64,000 nt of DNA from Congeria kusceri. Lineage: Eukaryota; Mollusca; Bivalvia; Myida; Dreissenidae. The stretch is taken from positions 13,826,701-13,890,700 of the forward strand of contig CM051028.1 of the NCBI GenBank assembly GCA_027627225.1. The letters run 5' to 3'. Under the pieces are notes generated by a model. It worked only from the letters and a program-made list of their open reading frames with translations, did no database searches and was not told the DNA's origin. Numbering within the stretch: position 1 is the stretch's first letter; each line of letters opens with the position of its first letter. Position numbers and translations under genes: made by a program. Shown here piece by piece: positions 11,601-23,600 of the stretch.

Positions 11601-14600
11601 GACGCCATGAAAGCCTTGCAAGAAAGAAAATCCCCAGGGCCAGACAAAATAACCAATGAGATGCTTCTACATTTAGGCACAAGGGCAAAAACACAGTTAT
11701 TGAAAATCTTCAACAACAGCTGGAAGACTGGCCATGTTCCACAAATCTGGCGAGAGGCTGATATGGTCCCCATCCACAAGAAGGGCAAAGACCGAGCAAA
11801 GGTGGACAGCTACAGACCCATCAGTCTCACCAGCTGTGTGGGCAAACTCATGGAACGGCTAATCAACACCAGGCTCACTTGGCATTTGGAGAAGAACAAC
11901 ACTATTTCCCCAGAGCAGGCAGGATTCAGGCAAAATCGTTCGACTGAGGACCAGGTGACGTATATCGCCCAGAAGATTGAAGATGGCTTCCAGGACAAGA
12001 AAAACACCCTGACGATCTGGATTGACATGGAGAAGGCCTTCGATAAGGTCTGGAAGGAAGGGCTGAAGCTGAAGCTCCAGAAAAGTGGTGTGGCCGGTTG
12101 TATGTTCCAATGGATCTGCCAGTACTTGAACAGCAGGAAAGCAAGAGTCCATGTAAGTGGACAGTACAGCCGGAAGAAGACACTGAAAGACGGAGTCCCG
12201 CAAGGCGGAGTCCTCAGCCCCACCTTGTTCCTAGTCTTCATCAACGACATCGTCAAGGACCTCCCTCGAAATGTCCATGGGGCCATCTATGCGGACGATC
12301 TTGCACTCTGGTGCTCAGAAGAACACATCACAACCGCAAACTACCGGATGCAAGAGGCGCTGAAAGTTCTTGAGGACTGGACAAAGAAGTGGCTCATCAC
12401 CATCAACTCCAGGAAGACCACTTACACGATCTTTAGCCTCTCCCCAAAAGAAGTGAAGGCCAATCTCAAGCTCTGCGGACAGACGCTGCAAGCTGACCAC
12501 ACCCCCACGTATCTTGGCGTGACCTTCGACAGGCGACTCACTTGGAAACAGCAGACAGAGAAAGTCGAAGCTAGAGCCAAACTGCGGTTAGCACTCATGA
12601 AAAAGCTAACCGGCACAACATGGGGGGCAGATGCAGCAATCCTCAAGAAGATGTACATGGGCAGCGTTAGACCAGTCCTTGAGTATGGGGTGACGGCATG
12701 GGGCACAGCAAGCAAGTCAAACTTTGACAGAGTCAGCAAGGTGCAGAACCAGGCGGCCAGAATCATCACTGGCGCCATGCGGTCAACCCCTATTCAAGAG
12801 CTGGAAACCATCACGGGTCTTGAGCCCATAGAAGACAGAAGGGACACCAAACTCCTCACCCAGGCAGCAAAGTTCAAAAGACTGCCAAATCATCCCATGA
12901 AAGACAGACTGTGCCAACCAACAAAAGGAAGACTGAAGAGAGGGAGCTTCATCCACCAGACGAGGGTTTTGGAAAGGAAATGCCAAGATATCCTGGATCA
13001 AGAACCCAAAGATATCCCCCCGTACCTTGAAAACCCAGGCTGGAGCGATGCTGAAAGACCCCAGATACACAGCAGTATTCCTGGCATTGGCAAGAAAGAC
13101 TCCCAGAGCGATGCTGAAAAGAAGCCCATCTCCATGGAACACATCAACAACTCCTACCCACAACACAACTGGACTCATGTCTACACTGATGGGTCTGCTG
13201 ACCAGGCTGTCAGAAGTGGTGGTGCCGGAATCTACATCAGGTATCCAGGAGGTAGAGAACAACACATCTCCCTCGCTACTGGCCTCTACTCCACCAACTT
13301 CAAGGCTGAAGCAGTAGCGCTCAAGACAGGTGCAGTCCACATCGAGCACAGTCCACTCTCCTCCAACAACGTTGTGTTCTTCAGCGACGCAAAGTCAGTC
13401 CTGCAGGCCCTAGACACTGCCAGAGACAAAGAACTGAACGACCTGTCATCTGCCTTGACCTCCCTGTGCAGAGCCCACACGGTTGTGCTGCAATGGGTCC
13501 CCTCTCACTGCAACATACTAGGCAATGAAGCCGCAGACACTCTGGCAAAGGAGGGCACCACAAAAGAACAGAATGACAGGTCAACCACCTTCAAAGAAGC
13601 CAAGACCATCATCAAGGCAAAGCAACACACCAAGTGGCTACAACAGCACCCACGATACAACCGAAATGACCCATACCACCTGCTCTCAAGATCTGAGCAG
13701 GTCCTCATATTCAGGCTGCGGACAGGCCACAACCGTATGAACCACCACCTTTTCACCAAGTTCAGATTTGGCCAGTCAGACCAGTGCCCCTGTCAGACAG
13801 ATAGCATGACAACAGAACACTTGCTGCAGTCCTGCCCACTACACAATGGCCTCAGGCGCCAGATCTGGGCGGAGGAGACCACGATGCAAGGGAAGCTCTA
13901 TGGCAGTCTGGAGGACCTGCGGCGCACGGCGACCTTTGCGCAGAGAGCCGGCGTGTCTATCTGAGTGATCGACAAGAAGAAGAAGAAGATATAAAATCTG
14001 ACGAAGACGGATTTCACGGAAAAAAATCGTGGCTAAAAACTTTATGGTCGGAGGGTTTTTGCTAGGTAGGGTCGGGTTGCCCAAAACACAGATATTTTTT
14101 TTTGGCCTTTAATGTAACCAACAGTAAGCTTGAAGGATAAACAGCATGTAGAATAATAAACTTGCAGAAACTGACAACCTGACTTAAAAGAGTTAGAGGT
14201 TTAAAAAAAACTGCAGTTCTGGCTTTGAGTTGTATTATTTTTGTTTTGAATGTTATATTTCTAAAGGGACATCTTCAGGACTATTTAGTTCACATTGGAA
14301 TTATTCATTTTATAGAAGCACAGTCCCCTGAGTTCTGCAGAGATCAATGCATTGAGGCTGGCAGACGTGCTCAGCAAGGAGGGGCCAGTTAAGGCAGCTA
14401 ACATGTGTAAGAAAGATTTGCTTCTTGAATCTTAACACTTACAACATGATACTTAATATATACTTTTAAATAAATTTTTTATATGAAAATCAAACTTTTT
14501 TATTTGGAATATAGTAAAATAAGAAGTATCAGTTGATTCTTTCCCATATTTATACAATTTAATGCAAAAGGGACTTATAATAAAACAGCCCCAGCCTTAA

Positions 14601-17600
14601 TGATGAATAAAACAACAACAAGAAGATCTTCAGTGTTTAATAAGACAAATGGGACTTTCTGAAAATGGGCTCTCTTCTGTTGATTATTGCAGTATTGATG
14701 AAGTTTTAAACATTACAGTATCCAGCATGTCAGAGGTTCAGGACATCCCGTACGTGATAGAGAATCAGAAAGTCAGCCTGCTTCATCGGTCAGTCATCAA
14801 GTGCCATGGTTACAGCGGGGACATCTGGAGGGACCAGCTCACGGTTAGAAGTTAGTTTAGAACTACAGTTGAACACCACTTTTTCGAACACCGTTAATTC
14901 GAATTAATTGCTATTTCGAAATATTTTTTCGGTCTCGATTTTTTTCCTTCTTTATTGAATTAAAATAACAATCATAAATTCGAGGTGGCCTATTTCGAAT
15001 TCATCTCTATTTTGAACTTAAATTCCGGTCCCAACTACGTTTTTCACACGTTATCATCAGTGTTTATTTCGAAGTCGTACCTAAGCCCAAGCTGTCTATC
15101 AAAGGTGTGATGACTTGGCAGTCGTCACTTGGTTAAGTTTTCGCACCTTCCATTGTCCCTAAGGTTTACCAAGTGATGACTAATGCGTGGGTAAACAATC
15201 AGAATTAAGAATTAAGTGGATATATGGTAAAGTTATAATTGTGAGTAACAAACAATGCTGACAAATTGCAATCTTTGCAGTGTTATTCACGAAAATTCAT
15301 TATACATGTCAACATCGTCTAGACACATGGTGTTTATTTAACCGCATGCACAATTTTCACACTTATAACATTTATTAGTACAATGGAGAACATTGCCAAA
15401 TTCATCGCAGCGGTTACCACTCAAATCTCTGTGCGGAGTTTGGAACATCGCTATTTCGAACTTTCCTATTTTGAACTATTTTCGTCGGTCCCAATGACTT
15501 TGAAATAGCGGTGTTCAACTGTTGAAGAATTGAGGCATGTCATGGGAAACTTGGGCTTAATGTACGTGCGTAGTGTCGCCCAGGATCAGCCTGTGCAGTC
15601 CGCACAGGCCGATCCGGGACGGCACTTTTCGCCTTTAGTGGATTTATGTTTAGAAGAGATTTTTTCCTTGAAACAGAAAATACCATCAAAGCGTAAAGTG
15701 CCGTCCTGGATTAGCCTGTGCGGACTGCACAAGCCACCCCGAGACAACAGTTTATGCACATGCATTAAGCCCGTTTTTCCCATGACATGCCTCAATTGTA
15801 GTTTGACCTGTGATGTGTCATTTCTGATTAGGGATAATAACGAGACCGTAGAACACGGATTTTAGAAAATTAAGAAAAATGTCAGTCAAATGACCCCTGG
15901 CTTGAAATTTCAGGGGTTAAAACTCTATAGTCACCATAATTTTGTTTCTGCATATTTGTAAAATGCTCTACACATGATAATTTGTGTTAACAACTGTTAA
16001 ACAATTGAAAAAAACAAACATGAAAGAACACAATAAGTACAAAAACAAAAACAACATTTTCTTGTGCTACATGTATTTATATTATCTCTGTATATATCCT
16101 TGTTAATAAATTTGTTCCCATAGTCTTGTCTTTATTGCAAAAAATGGTTTGTCTCGTCTTAATTGCAAAAAATGGTTTTAAACATTTTATGAAGTTTTGT
16201 TTTCGTCCTCACATTTCAGTTGGTAGCCTCCTTGAAAGAGAAGAAGATCTTACTGCGAGTCAGAGGGATAGTTTCTTCTGCATTGAAAACAGCGGTGGAT
16301 CTTAAAGAAATCAAGGATGTAATATTAAAACATGTAAGTACTATGTTACTATCATTGAAAGAACAACTGCTCTGTCCATTGTAAAATGTTTCCTGTATTG
16401 TCTTTTGAAAATATAGAAAATCTCCCATTATGGCTGACTACCCACTGATCTATTTACTTATTTGTGGTTGACCCGTCAAAACACCCATTTATTATTGCAC
16501 AAAAAGCTGGATTTTTCCAAGGGAATTGCCAAAAATAATCAATTATGCGGGGACAGCACTGTCTGCCTACATTGGATTTATATTCAGAAGAAACTTCCTT
16601 GAAACAGAATATGCCATAAAAGCGGAAAGTGCTGTCCTGGATTTGCCTGTGCGGACTGCAGTTCGTTAGAAAAATTATTTTTTTGTGGAATTTCCATGTT
16701 TGTTGTTTTAGACAAAAAATGCCAGTATGTCTGACAGCTCTTGTTCTACTTTAAAAACATTGTCCGATTTAAACAGCAACCGTGCAGGCATATTCCCGGT
16801 ACCTGCAGTCGCCGGGAAATGCACCGACCGATGAACAGTTATCGCCAGGGTATCGGGCGGTGCCTATATAGGCATTAGGCGGTCTCTTTGTCGGGCAGCG
16901 GCTGGCCGACTTGCATTGAGTCGATACATTTAGTTGCAATAATCAACAGTCCGGCGCGGCAACCGCCCTATTAATATATTCACCCCACGGTCGCTTTCCT
17001 GTCATCGCTCAAACTCAAACTGCTAGTTCCCCATGTCAGTCAGCGAGTTTGTGACGACACGAGGCAAAAATATATAAATCGCAGTGCCTGTCAAATTCCG
17101 AAAATTGCCAATGCTTTACTGCTTGTTAAAATTGGGCGCCACCCGTTCTATTTGTTACCTAGGCATAAGTTCATATCTCAGTTACTATTACAGTTGAAAC
17201 TATCACATGCCTTTGAGGTCCTTATGTATAGTCACTTACCAAAGCCCATAATTAGTCTGACAAAGAGGTATGAATAGTCGAGCTTGTTCTTATCAAAGTT
17301 CATTGCATATACTGAATTTTTTATCATGAAATCACTGGCACAGCTTTGCATTTAATGATTTAACACTGTGCAAATCAACAGAATAATGACAATGAGCTGC
17401 TTTAGCTAGTGACCCAAGAGTTTCACAGTTTTTTGATATATCACCTTTCTGGTTTCAGGAGTTGCATTTGACGCCTCAGGATTTAACCCAGTTGAAGTTT
17501 GACACAGTGTTGACAGAGGAGGTAAGGGACACAGTTTTTGGCTTCTTTTTTTTTATTCCCCGAAGGGAGCAGGCAAATTTTGATAGCACTGTCCGTTCAT

Positions 17601-20600
17601 ACGTCCATCCGTCGTCCCGCTTCTTGTGCGGAGTATAACTCTAAAAGTATTGAAGGGATTCAAATAATACTTAATATAATGATAGAGGCCTTTGAGAGGA
17701 AGTGCAGAGTACAAGGACCATAACTCATTCTTCAATATGTACAGAGTTATTGCCCTTTGGTTAATTTTCTTGTACGAAGCATATGTCCATTGGTATCAAA
17801 GAGATTTTTTAAAAACCCACATATATTGATAGAGGACGGCGTCGGCGTCTGAATTGGTTAAAGTTTTTATTCAGAAGTGTTGTAAATTCAAAACTACATA
17901 AGTTATTCACTTGAAACTTGGAATATACCTTTGTCCTCAACTCCAGTATAAGGGGAAACATTCCCCATAACTCTGTTTTGTATTTTGACAGAGTTATGCT
18001 CCTTTTTCACTTAGATTTTCTGGTTAAAGTTTATATTCCAAAGTTTTGTAACTTCAAAACTTCAAAAGATATTCACTTGAAACTTGGAACTAACCTTTGT
18101 CATCAACTATAGTATCAGGGGCAACATTCACCATAACTCTTTTTGTATTTTGACAGAGTTATGTCTCTTTTTTACATAGATTTTCTGGTTAAAGTTTATG
18201 TTCAAAAGTTTTGTAACTTCAATACTACATAAGCTTTTCACTTTAAACTTGGAACTAACCATTGTCATCAACTTTAGTATCAGGGGCAACATTACCCATA
18301 ATTCTATTTTGTATTTTGACAGCGTTATGTTTTCTTTTCACTTAGATTTTATGTTTAAAGTTTATATTCAAATGTTTGGTAACTTCAAAACTATATACGT
18401 TATTCACCTGAAACTTGGAACTAACCTTTGTCATCAACTCTAGTATCAGGGGCAACATTACCCATAACTCTGTTTTGTATTTTGACAGAGTTATGCCACT
18501 TTTTCACATAGATTTTCTGGTTAAAGATTATATTCAACAGTTTTGTAACTTCAAAACTACAAAAGCTATTCACTTGAAACTTAGAATATACCTTTGTCAT
18601 CAACTCTAGTATCAGGGGCAAGATTACCCATAGCTCTGTTTTGTATTTTGACAGAGTTATGCCCACTTGTTACATAAATAGCCGATCTTCACCGAAATTG
18701 GTGAAAATCTTTGTGGGCATATTATCTCGGTTAAGTTTGATAATAAACCAAATCGTACCAGTCACAGTGGAGTTATGGCCCTTGATTATCTAAAATTAGC
18801 CTGTTTAGCTATTTTAACCTAGAGGGGACATAACTGTTTTACAAACAGCTCTTGTTATTATTTGTAACAATTTAATTTGCAACTTCGGGCAAATTAGGCT
18901 TTAAAAGAGTCTTTATTAAATTGTGTTTTTGCTATAAAGTTGAGTTACAATTTTCAGTTGTTTTTTTAAGACTTGGAGCAGGTGGTCATGTTAGTTATTG
19001 TTTGCACATGTGTATATATAGTCGGTTTAAATTTTGTTGATGTGGGGATACACCATTAATTCAAAAAAGTGTGAATCTTGATTTTGTTTTATTAAACACT
19101 CTGCAGTCGTCTGTACTTTTTATACTTTTTAAAAAGTCTGATTTACCTGTATGGATTTGTCTATGTTTATAACAGTTCCGACTTGCATTTTTCCGACTGT
19201 AGGCCAAATTGTGTAAATTTTTAACTTTGATTTGTTTTTATTTCAGGAAAAGAAGAAAATTACTCAGCTGGTAAGAGGCGAGTCCATACAATATTGTAGT
19301 GTCAAGGCTGTACGACTGTATTTAGCGTTAAAATGTTAAATTATTTGAAAGTTTTCTGTTATTCTATTGCAAAAATTTAGTTATCATGAACTTTTATTAA
19401 AAACAAATTATTTGATATTTAATAATTGTAAACGTTCTGATGTTACACACAGCAAAACAGAGTATTTATTGTTCAGATATTTTGTTTGTACATTTTCTAG
19501 CAAACCACTGCAACAGCATTTGGCCACAACACCCTATTTTAGGTGTTTAGTTATTGGGGCTGTTTCTCATTTGAAAAAAAAAATAAAAAATTCTTCCGTA
19601 CAGGATAGAATATTTGAGGCGTGTCGTGAGAAGCCCGGGTTTAGTGCATCTGAGTTAAGTGTCGTCCCGGATCAGCCTGTGCAGTCCACACAGGCTAATC
19701 CTGTCAGCCTGTGCAGTCCACACAGGCTAATCCTGTCAGCCTGTGCAGTCCACACAGGCTATTCCTGTCAGCCTGCGCAGTCCACACAGGCTAATCCTGT
19801 CAGCCTGCGCAGTCCACACAGGCTAATCCTGTCAGCCTGCGCAGTCCACACAGGCTAATCCTGTCAGCCAGTGCAGTCCACACAGGCTAATCCTGTCAGC
19901 CTGCGCAGTCCACACAGGCTAATCCTGTCAGCCTGCGCAGTCCACACAGGCTAATCCTGTCAGCCTGCGCAGTCCACACAGGCTAATCCTGTCAGCCTGC
20001 GCAGTCCACACAGGCTAATCCTGTCAGCCTGCGCAGTCCACACAGGCTATTCCTGTCAGCCTGCGCAGTCCACACAGGCTAATCCTGTCAGCCTGCGCAG
20101 TCCACACAGGCTAATCCTGTCAGCCTGCGCAGTCCACACAGGCTAATCCTGTCAGCCAGTGCAGTCCACACAGGCTAATCCTGTCAGCCTGCGCAGTCCA
20201 CACAGGCTAATCCTGTCAGCCTGCGCAGTCCACACAGGCTAATCCTGTCAGCCTGCGCAGTCCACACAGGCTAATCCTGTCAGCCTGCGCAGTCCACACA
20301 GGCTAATCCTGTCAGCCTGCGCAGTCCACACAGGCTAATCCTGTCAGCCTGCGCAGTCCACACAGGCTAATCCTGTCAGCCTGTGCAGTCCACACAGGCT
20401 AATCCTGTCAGCCTGCGCAGTCCACACAGGCTAATTCTGTCAGCCTGCGCAGTCCACACAGGCTAATCCTATCAGCCTGCGCAGTCCACACAGGCTAATC
20501 CAGGACGACACTTTGACCGGTTATGGTATTTTCTGTTTCAAGGAAGTCTCTTTTAAAGCAGCAGTCCAGAAATATGTTGATAAAAATAAAACTTTTCCGA

Positions 20601-23600
20601 AATTATTTCTAACGGACACCTCACCGGCCAAAATACAAAAAACCGCATTGAAATCGGTAAAATAATGACATTGTGGTAACTGTCATATAGTTATATGTAT
20701 GCGATATCTGGTAATGCATCTGGAGTAAATCAGCATGTACGTCAGTGTACATTCCGTGCGTACCAAGCGTTTTCGAACATAGACATTATAAAATGCCATT
20801 CATAAATAAGAAACAGTTTTCAGTGGGGGCGACACTACACACGTGCATTAAGCATGGGTTTCCCACAACACGCCTCATTTATTATTTAACTTTTGCAACA
20901 TTTCACTGTAGCACATATCATACCAGTAAATGTATTGTTTGGATAACTGCAAAAGTTACAAAATATTCCATTGTCTGAAACCAAAAGTTACAAAATATTC
21001 CATTGGCTGAAACCAAAAGTTACAAAATATTCCACTGGCTGAAACCAAAAGTTACAAAGTATTCCATTGGCTGAAACCAAAAGTTACAAAATATTCCATT
21101 GGCTGAAACCAGGGGCCATATTCCAGAAACATCTTAGGTTGATCTTGAAATATTTTCACTCAAGTCCCAATTTTTGTAAGGTACTATTTTTTTAAATTGA
21201 AAATAAATTAATGAATTAATGAATCCAATTTCAGTTAAACAAATTCAGTTTAATTGTATAATAGAATTTGTGTTTACGTCACGTGAACAGTAATATTTGG
21301 AAATGCGTTTCGGATTTCTAATTGATTATACGCGATTTGAAATTAATTACAAGGAATAATATTAGATCTCTATATGTTTTAAATAGAAATTGAATATTTC
21401 ACATATGGGTATAACACATAAAGGATGTTAACAACAATGAAAACGGCAAGTTAATTACGTTCATGTTTTGAGGTCAGGAAAATGGGCTATAGTGTATACA
21501 TGTATATTTATATATATGGACCCTCGCGGTGGTCATAAATTTGCGCAATGGCGGGAGCGCGAAAAGCGTGAAAATTAGACCACCACGAAAATTAGTGATT
21601 CCACAGTAGTCTGCATTACCAATTATAGGTACAGCAAAATATACTGGTAAGAAATTTTCAAGCGCACTGGGGACTAAGATTTTGAAATTCAAGCGCCGGG
21701 GCGACTATACACTGCATCGATCTAATTGGCATAGTTTATTGCCCCTAAACAATCCCACTACTGTGTAACCTAGCAACAAATTGACAATTGAGATGACAAG
21801 CGCTTGCATAATCATCTGATTGTCCAATTGAAGGTACAGCAAAATATTCTGATAAGAAATTTTCCAGCACCCAGCGGACTCTGATTTCAAAATTCAAGCT
21901 TCCAATAAGGGACCTTTAAATGGCCTTTGGAAACCCCTGCAATATATAGGAGGCCTGTCGTGGGAAAACCAGGCTTAATGCATGTGTGTAATGTGCTGTC
22001 CTAGATCAGCCTGTGCAGTCCGCACAGGCTGATTTGGGACAACACTTTTCGCCTACAGTGGATTTATTTTTAAGAGAGACTTCTTTGAAACACAAAATAC
22101 CATAAAAGCTGAAAGTGCTGTCCTGGATTAGCGGGTGTGGACTGCACAGGCTAATCCGGGATGACACTTTACGCACATGTGTCCGGTTTTCCGGCGACAC
22201 GCCTCATTGCCATATTGTTGCAGCCCTTGTTATTTCCCTGCCTGGTACTTACAGGAGGATGTCGACTATGAGAAGATGAGCATAGCGCAGCTGAAGGCTA
22301 TAGCCCCGTTCCACGCCGCCAAGAGAGGCTACCAGTACAAGCTGCTGTGCAAGTGTGGCCTCGCTCGGGTGAGACTGATTTATTGAGTGGTGTTAGTTCA
22401 CAGTGATTTGGAAATTACAATTTGATAGTAACGTGGTTGGCTCAGTGATGCCACATCTTCAATCTGAGATCATTTCCCAGGTAAGATGTTAAGTCTGAAG
22501 TTATGCATGCTAAGCAATGTTATTTTTTCAGTGATTTGTGAATATGCCCTTTTCTATGAAATTGTGAATAAAGCATCGTAAAACCCCTAAATTGTGAAAA
22601 TATTTGTTACCATTAAAAAAGAGAAATATAAACTGGTATCAAAATTCAAATAATTACTAATGATTGTCTTGCATTTAATCAAATCTGAAATACAAACACA
22701 TGATAAATGTGATTTAAACACTCGTGCAACAGTAAACATTTCAAAGGTTTCATAATTTTTTTTATCCACTTTTCCATTTGTGAATTTTGGCCAAAAGTAT
22801 ACTTTTTGGCTTTGAGAATGGTACTGATTATCGGCACGAAAATAAGGCAAAATAAACGCTGCTAAGTGAACATTTCTATGCTTTCGCAAGGTCCGAGTGC
22901 TTTTGCTATATTCTGCTGAATGGTGAAGTTCATTTCTAGCTAAACCTGACTGTATCTTGGATACTGATTGGAATAAGTCCTAAAAATATTCGTTGATAAA
23001 TTAGAGCCGAAAGTGACTGATAAATCAAATAATCATTACTAAATAAGTGGATTTTCATCAGAGCTTGAGATAAGAGGGGTATTTGTGTAAATACCCCTTA
23101 AAATATTGCAAATACCCTTTAGAAATTGTGAATAGGGGGTACTAGTACCCGTTAGAAATTGTAAATAGGGGGTACTAGTACCCTTTAAAAATTGTAAATA
23201 GGGGGTACTCGTACCCTTTAGAAATTGTCGGGTACATGTCAACATTGAAAATCTGGCCAAAAACCTATAAACTTTGAAAATCAAGTTTCTTAATGTATCT
23301 AATTAAACACTGCTAGTACTTTACAATATTTACATGCACATGTGTATACTTCAGACTTAATAACATGGGATTTATATACCCTTTTAGCCCCAATCCTATC
23401 TGAAGCTCTGAAAATACCCTTTACAATTCACCAATACCCTTGAAAGTCAAATTTTTTTCATCAATTTTTCCCATCGTCATCGTCACGTCATGGCTCTATT
23501 CGTCATGATTATTTGACTAAACGATTAATCAGCCCATCACTAATCTTGGACCAGTATACTGAAGTAGATTCAGTACGCACATCTGTAAGAACTGGTTTAC

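Larger units (their letters stand above)
9759..13988 (+). mobile_element. Full-length non-LTR retrotransposon with intact single ORF
   Basis: It is bounded by a perfect 11-bp duplication. It has a 207-bp leader, one uninterrupted ORF (9966-13964) and a 24-bp tail ending in AAGAAGAAGAAGAA. The GC-richer, codon-like text contrasts with the AT-rich intron around it. It is sense to the host gene, within intron 4. Single ORF, endonuclease, RT and RNase H together suggest the I/Ingi/R1 side of the LINE tree, but the clade is not settled. The intact ORF and perfect duplication indicate a young, possibly competent copy. Confidence 0.9.
9640..14107. mobile_element. Short inverted-repeat element split by a LINE
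   Basis: The left arm has GGCC (9640) and TGTGTTTCGGGCAACC (9659-9674). The right arm has GGGTTGCCCAAAACACA (14074-14090) and GGCC (14104-14107). The arms are inverted to each other with the same spacing. Removing the LINE and one copy of its target duplication leaves an element of roughly 230 bp. This looks like a palindromic MITE that was hit by the retrotransposon. Superfamily unknown. Confidence 0.55.

Noticed and set aside
11810..13759. Minus-strand and out-of-frame ORFs within the LINE, up to 188 residues
   Set aside because: Shadows of the GC-rich 1332-residue ORF; no motifs of their own.
14693..14718. Earlier acceptor for exon 6 at AG 14691-14692
   Set aside because: Using it brings an in-frame TAA within six codons when joined to exon 5.
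19367..19858. 163-residue frame
   Set aside because: Its second half is the 32-bp satellite and its first half has no recognisable features; no splice support.
19673..20504. Regular 32-bp repeats looking like a CRISPR array
   Set aside because: The units follow each other without spacers, derive from a transposon hairpin, and the DNA is animal nuclear sequence.
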